A stretch of 64,000 nt of DNA, from NCBI GenBank assembly GCA_966112615.1, contig CBHWDO010000002.1, positions 441,546 through 505,545 of the forward strand, in the 5' to 3' direction. The position numbers and the translations under genes are program-made. The notes beneath the pieces were generated by a model. It saw nothing but the letters and a program-made list of their open reading frames with translations, made no database searches and was not told the DNA's origin. The first letter of the stretch is position 1, and each line of letters starts with the position of its first letter. This document shows positions 61,565 through 64,000 of this stretch, one piece after another. This DNA comes from Flavitalea sp966112615 (GTDB lineage Bacteria > Bacteroidota > Bacteroidia > Chitinophagales > Chitinophagaceae).

Positions 61565-61662
61565 GGAGACGTGGAGACATGGAGATATGAAGAAGTAAAA
61601 ATCCTAATAGGCGGAGACCCCTCACGTCTCCTTGTCTCCACGTCTTCACGTCTCCATGTCTC
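61541..61662. repeat. Inverted pair of 8-bp tandem repeats
   Basis: Seven units of GGAGACGT/GGAGACAT type (61541-61596) face a reverse-complement block (61622-61662, CACGTCTCC-type). The arms could fold into a stem of roughly 35-40 bp with a 25-base loop. The left block includes the putative ATG of the ECF sigma gene. Confidence 0.85.
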
Positions 61663-61714
61663 TGGCACAAGAATTACAACCCTTTCCAAAAATTAACCAT
61701 CAAAAAAATGTCTT

Positions 61715-62332
61715 ATGGCTAAACAAACGACCAAAACAAAAAAGAGCGCTACTTCTTCAGGTAGATCATCCTCATCAAGGTCAAATAATAGTTCTTCAAA
61801 ATCATCAACATCTACGGCAGCTCAGCAAAATACCATGCTAGAAAAGTTTGTTGTTGACATGCTCAAGGATATATACTATGCAGAAAAGCAGCTGCTGAAA
61901 GCAATGCCTAAAATGATGAAAGCCGCCACATCAGAAGCACTCAAAGAAGCTTTCATGGATCATATCGAAGTTACCAAAGAACAGGTTAGCCGTCTTGAAC
62001 AGGCTTTCGAAATGATGGGCAAAAAAGCTCAGGCGAAGAAATGCGATGCTATGGACGGATTGATCCAGGAAAGCATGTCTGTTATGGAAGATACCGAGAA
62101 AGGTACCATGACCCGCGATGTTGCGCTCATCGTTTCTGCACAGAAAGCAGAACACTACGAGATCGCAAGCTATGGTTCTCTTGTTCAGTTAACCCGCACT
62201 ATGGGACAGGATGATATCGCTGACCTGCTGGAACAAACATTGCAGGAAGAGAAAGACACTGATGCATTGCTAACACAAATTGCCGAAAACGATATTAATC
62301 TCCAGGCTGAAGAAGAAGATGAAGAAGAATAG
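61715..62332 (+). CDS. Ferritin-like DUF892 (YciE/YciF) protein
   Basis: 205 residues. A Ser/Lys-rich low-complexity N-terminus (about 1-40) precedes a four-helix ferritin-like domain with KDIYYAEKQLLKAMPKMMKAATSEALKEAF, HIEVTKEQVSRLEQAFE and AQKAEHYEIASYGSLVQL, which carry the Glu and His of a di-iron site. An acidic tail (EEEDEEE) closes it. YciE/YciF-type proteins are linked to stress responses. The upstream repeats separate it from the ECF sigma gene, which is divergent. Confidence 0.9.
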   Translation: MAKQTTKTKKSATSSGRSSSSRSNNSSSKSSTSTAAQQNTMLEKFVVDMLKDIYYAEKQLLKAMPKMMKAATSEALKEAFMDHIEVTKEQVSRLEQAFEMMGKKAQAKKCDAMDGLIQESMSVMEDTEKGTMTRDVALIVSAQKAEHYEIASYGSLVQLTRTMGQDDIADLLEQTLQEEKDTDALLTQIAENDINLQAEEEDEEE

Positions 62333-62382
62333 TGCCGGAGTCAAATTACTGCGCTCATAAGCAGTAGGGTTTAGGGGTTAAA

Positions 62383-62408
62383 AGTCAGGCTTCGGCCTGG
62401 CTTTTTTT
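62383..62408 (+). terminator. Terminator behind the DUF892 gene
   Basis: AGTCAGGC and GCCTGGCT pair around a TTCG tetraloop, followed by TTTTTTT; 50 bases after the stop codon. Confidence 0.9.
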
Positions 62409-62427
62409 ATACATAACTAAATAAGAA

Positions 62428-62706
62428 ATGGATCAAATTCTTGGCTTTCCAGCTGAACAGGTTATTGGTATCACTGCCGGCATATTTACCAGCGCATCCA
62501 TGCTACCGCAGGTGATTAAGATCATCAAAGAAAAAAAAGCTGAGCAGGTTTCCTTGCTCATGATCTGTGTACTTATTACCGGTGTTTCATTATGGATCTG
62601 GTATGGTATCATGAAAAAAGATTTCCCGATCATCATTACCAATGCCTTTTCACTTCTAATCAATATAATCCTGGTGTTCTTAAGAATAAAATATCGCGAC
62701 AAATAA
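62428..62706 (+). CDS. SemiSWEET sugar transporter
   Basis: 92-residue, three-helix protein with SMLPQVIKIIKEKKAEQVSLLM, where the LPQ motif and following helix define the PQ-loop/SemiSWEET fold. As a dimer it would form an alternating-access facilitator for small sugars. Its own substrate is unknown. It is followed 24 bases later by the topoisomerase gene on the same strand. Confidence 0.88.
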   Translation: MDQILGFPAEQVIGITAGIFTSASMLPQVIKIIKEKKAEQVSLLMICVLITGVSLWIWYGIMKKDFPIIITNAFSLLINIILVFLRIKYRDK

Positions 62707-62730
62707 TCTAAACAACCATTATGGGGAGTT

Positions 62731-63831
62731 ATGGCAACAAAGGTGCTAACACATAAAGATTTTCTCCTGATCGACCGCGATTATGAAAAGGCTGCGAAGG
62801 TCGCTTCCCTGGTTTATGTATCGGATACCAGCCCCGGAATAAAACGCATCAAAAAAGGTAAAGGATTTTCCTACCTCTATAATGATCAGCCTCTTCAGGA
62901 TAAAAACGAAATTGAAAGGATCCGGAAATTAGGCATTCCACCAGCATGGTCAAATGTTTGGATCTGCCCGCTCAACAATGGACATATTCAGGCCACAGGG
63001 CTTGATCTGCGAAAAAGAAAACAATACCGTTATCATAATCTCTGGAATACGCTGCGACATGAAACCAAATTTCACAGGATGTATGAATTTGGTAAAGCTC
63101 TACCTTCTCTTCGTTTGCAGGTCGAAAAAGATCTCGCTCGATCCGAACCTGATCAGCAAAAAGTTCTGGCACTGGTCATTTCCCTAATGGAACGCACTTA
63201 TATCCGCATAGGTAATAGCGGTTACGAAAAACTTTATGGTTCATATGGACTCACAACGCTCAAAGACAAACATGTTTCTATTGAAGGCAGCCTGATCAAT
63301 TTCTGCTTCAAAGGAAAAAAAGGAATTGATCATACCATCAAACTTAAAAACAGGAGGCTTGCAAGAGCAGTTAAAGAATGCAGGGAGATTCCTGGCAAAG
63401 AACTGTTTCAATATTTCACTGAAAATGGTGAAAGAAAATCAATTGATTCCGGCATGGTAAACAGCTACCTGAAAGAACATATGGGTATGGAATGTTCTGC
63501 AAAGGATTTCAGGACCTGGGCCGGTTCGCTGCACATCCTTTGGGCTTTCAAATCGGTTGGTGAGGCCATCTCTGATACAGAAAGAAAAAAGAAGATCGTT
63601 GAAGCGTTGGATATAGTTTCAAAGAAATTAGGTAACACCCGGACAGTATGTAAAAAGTATTATGTTCATCCCGGTCTTGTCAATTTATATGAAACCAACA
63701 ACCTTGAAAAATATGTGAAAGACCTTGATGAAATCGAGCACCCCGACGATGTTTCAGGGCTTACTCATGCCGAAACCATTCTTATGAAAATATTGAAATC
63801 GTTACACGAATCTGATAAATTGAAACAATAA
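62731..63831 (+). CDS. DNA topoisomerase IB (poxvirus-like)
   Basis: 366 residues. The N-terminal part (YVSDTSPGIKRIKKGKGFSYLY...IPPAWSNVWICPLNNGHIQATGLDLRKRKQYRYH) is typical of bacterial type IB enzymes. The catalytic domain shows RIGNSGYEKLYGSYGLTTL, KDFRTWAGS (active-site Arg) and KKYYVHPGLVNLY with the nucleophilic Tyr (YVHP). It relaxes supercoils without ATP. Common in soil Bacteroidota beside stress genes. ATG at 62731 has GGGGAG upstream. Confidence 0.93.
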   Translation: MATKVLTHKDFLLIDRDYEKAAKVASLVYVSDTSPGIKRIKKGKGFSYLYNDQPLQDKNEIERIRKLGIPPAWSNVWICPLNNGHIQATGLDLRKRKQYRYHNLWNTLRHETKFHRMYEFGKALPSLRLQVEKDLARSEPDQQKVLALVISLMERTYIRIGNSGYEKLYGSYGLTTLKDKHVSIEGSLINFCFKGKKGIDHTIKLKNRRLARAVKECREIPGKELFQYFTENGERKSIDSGMVNSYLKEHMGMECSAKDFRTWAGSLHILWAFKSVGEAISDTERKKKIVEALDIVSKKLGNTRTVCKKYYVHPGLVNLYETNNLEKYVKDLDEIEHPDDVSGLTHAETILMKILKSLHESDKLKQ

Positions 63832-63832
63832 A

Positions 63833-63866
63833 AAAAGGATCATCAATTGATGATCCTTTTCTTTTA
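63833..63866. terminator. Bidirectional terminator between convergent genes
   Basis: AAAAGGATCATCAA and TTGATGATCCTTTT form a perfect 14-bp palindromic stem followed by CTTTT, between topoisomerase IB and the histone-H1-like gene. Confidence 0.88.
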
Positions 63867-63880
63867 CTAAGCTATTTGAA

Positions 63881-64000
63881 TTAAGCTTTCTTTGCAGCCT
63901 TCTTAGGAGCAGCTTTTCTGCCAGCCTTCTTAGGAGCAGCTTTCTTAGCAGCTTTCTTAGGAGCAGCTTTTTTAGCAGCTTTCTTAGGAGCAGCTTTCTT
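63881..64000 (-). CDS. Histone H1-like Lys/Ala/Pro-rich protein (N-terminus outside window)
   Basis: The last 39 residues of a highly basic protein are visible, built from KKAAPKKAA repeats (27-bp DNA unit) and ending KAAPKKAAKKA. The start lies beyond position 64000. Such tails occur on bacterial histone H1-like nucleoid proteins (Hc1-like, AlgP-like) that bind DNA through lysines. Partial, so the family is inferred from the tail only. Confidence 0.8.
   Translation of the reverse strand, partial: KKAAPKKAAKKAAPKKAAKKAAPKKAGRKAAPKKAAKKA

Overview
The window looks like a chromosomal segment of a Bacteroidota bacterium, most likely of the family Chitinophagaceae. The supporting signs are the division/wall gene order ftsW-murG-murC-ftsQ-ftsA-ftsZ, several TonB-dependent or outer-membrane beta-barrel proteins with a carboxypeptidase-regulatory N-terminal domain, lipoproteins with an SC(S/D)K-type lipobox, weak Shine-Dalgarno sequences, and promoter -7 boxes of the Bacteroidota form TAnnTTTG. 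The species assignment is inference; no rRNA gene is present.

Layout. 1-7.7 kb: tail of the division/cell-wall (dcw) cluster, ending in a terminator and low-complexity repeats. 8-13 kb: an SDR-type epimerase, a two-gene ABC exporter and a FadN-type beta-oxidation enzyme. 13.2-15.9 kb: a two-gene operon of an LtaS-like sulfatase-fold membrane enzyme and a PLC-like phosphodiesterase. 15.9-20 kb: metG, an LD-carboxypeptidase and an OxyR with both redox cysteines, followed by a structured inverted-repeat element. 20-23.4 kb: a TonB-receptor operon. 23.45 kb: tRNA-Ala(GGC), followed by an accessory stretch to about 27.3 kb (LysR regulator, small membrane protein, guanidinium/SMR exporter, three GNAT acetyltransferases) that ends in a tRNA-tail-like sequence and a hairpin resembling the one behind the tRNA. 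27.3-34.5 kb: a voltage-sensor cation channel, a frameshifted HMA-AraC regulator, a second AraC regulator, a tiny cysteine-rich protein gene carrying a +1 frameshift, a GNAT enzyme with a cysteine-rich tail, an outer-membrane beta-barrel protein, and a CLC transporter preceded by a fluoride riboswitch. 34.7-43.1 kb: a split serine hydrolase, lipoproteins, a sigma factor with a membrane partner, a vanadium-haloperoxidase/PAP2-like lipoprotein and a PAS histidine kinase. 43.3-51.2 kb: a plug-domain protein without barrel, then a surface-glycan group (two glycosyltransferases, SDR, GmhB-like phosphatase, carbamoyltransferase). 51.2-54 kb: two response regulators and a multi-PAS histidine kinase. 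54-59.8 kb: a five-gene operon for 2-keto-3-deoxygluconate metabolism. 59.8-64 kb: a stress-flavoured group (two PPOX-fold proteins, an ECF sigma factor, a YciE/YciF ferritin-like protein, SemiSWEET, topoisomerase IB and the end of a histone-H1-like protein).

The points most worth following are: (1) the fluoride riboswitch, with its promoter, in front of the CLC gene, which makes that gene a probable fluoride/proton antiporter; (2) the 28-33 kb metal-flavoured module, in which a cysteine-rich mini-protein sits beside an acetyltransferase that itself carries six cysteines in its tail, next to an HMA-type regulator; (3) several single-base frameshifts concentrated between 28 and 36 kb; (4) two families of intergenic repeats, one a structured inverted repeat and one an 8-9 bp purine tandem repeat that runs into the ends of neighbouring genes; (5) genes whose -7 box lies only 5-8 bases before the start codon, suggesting leaderless transcripts.
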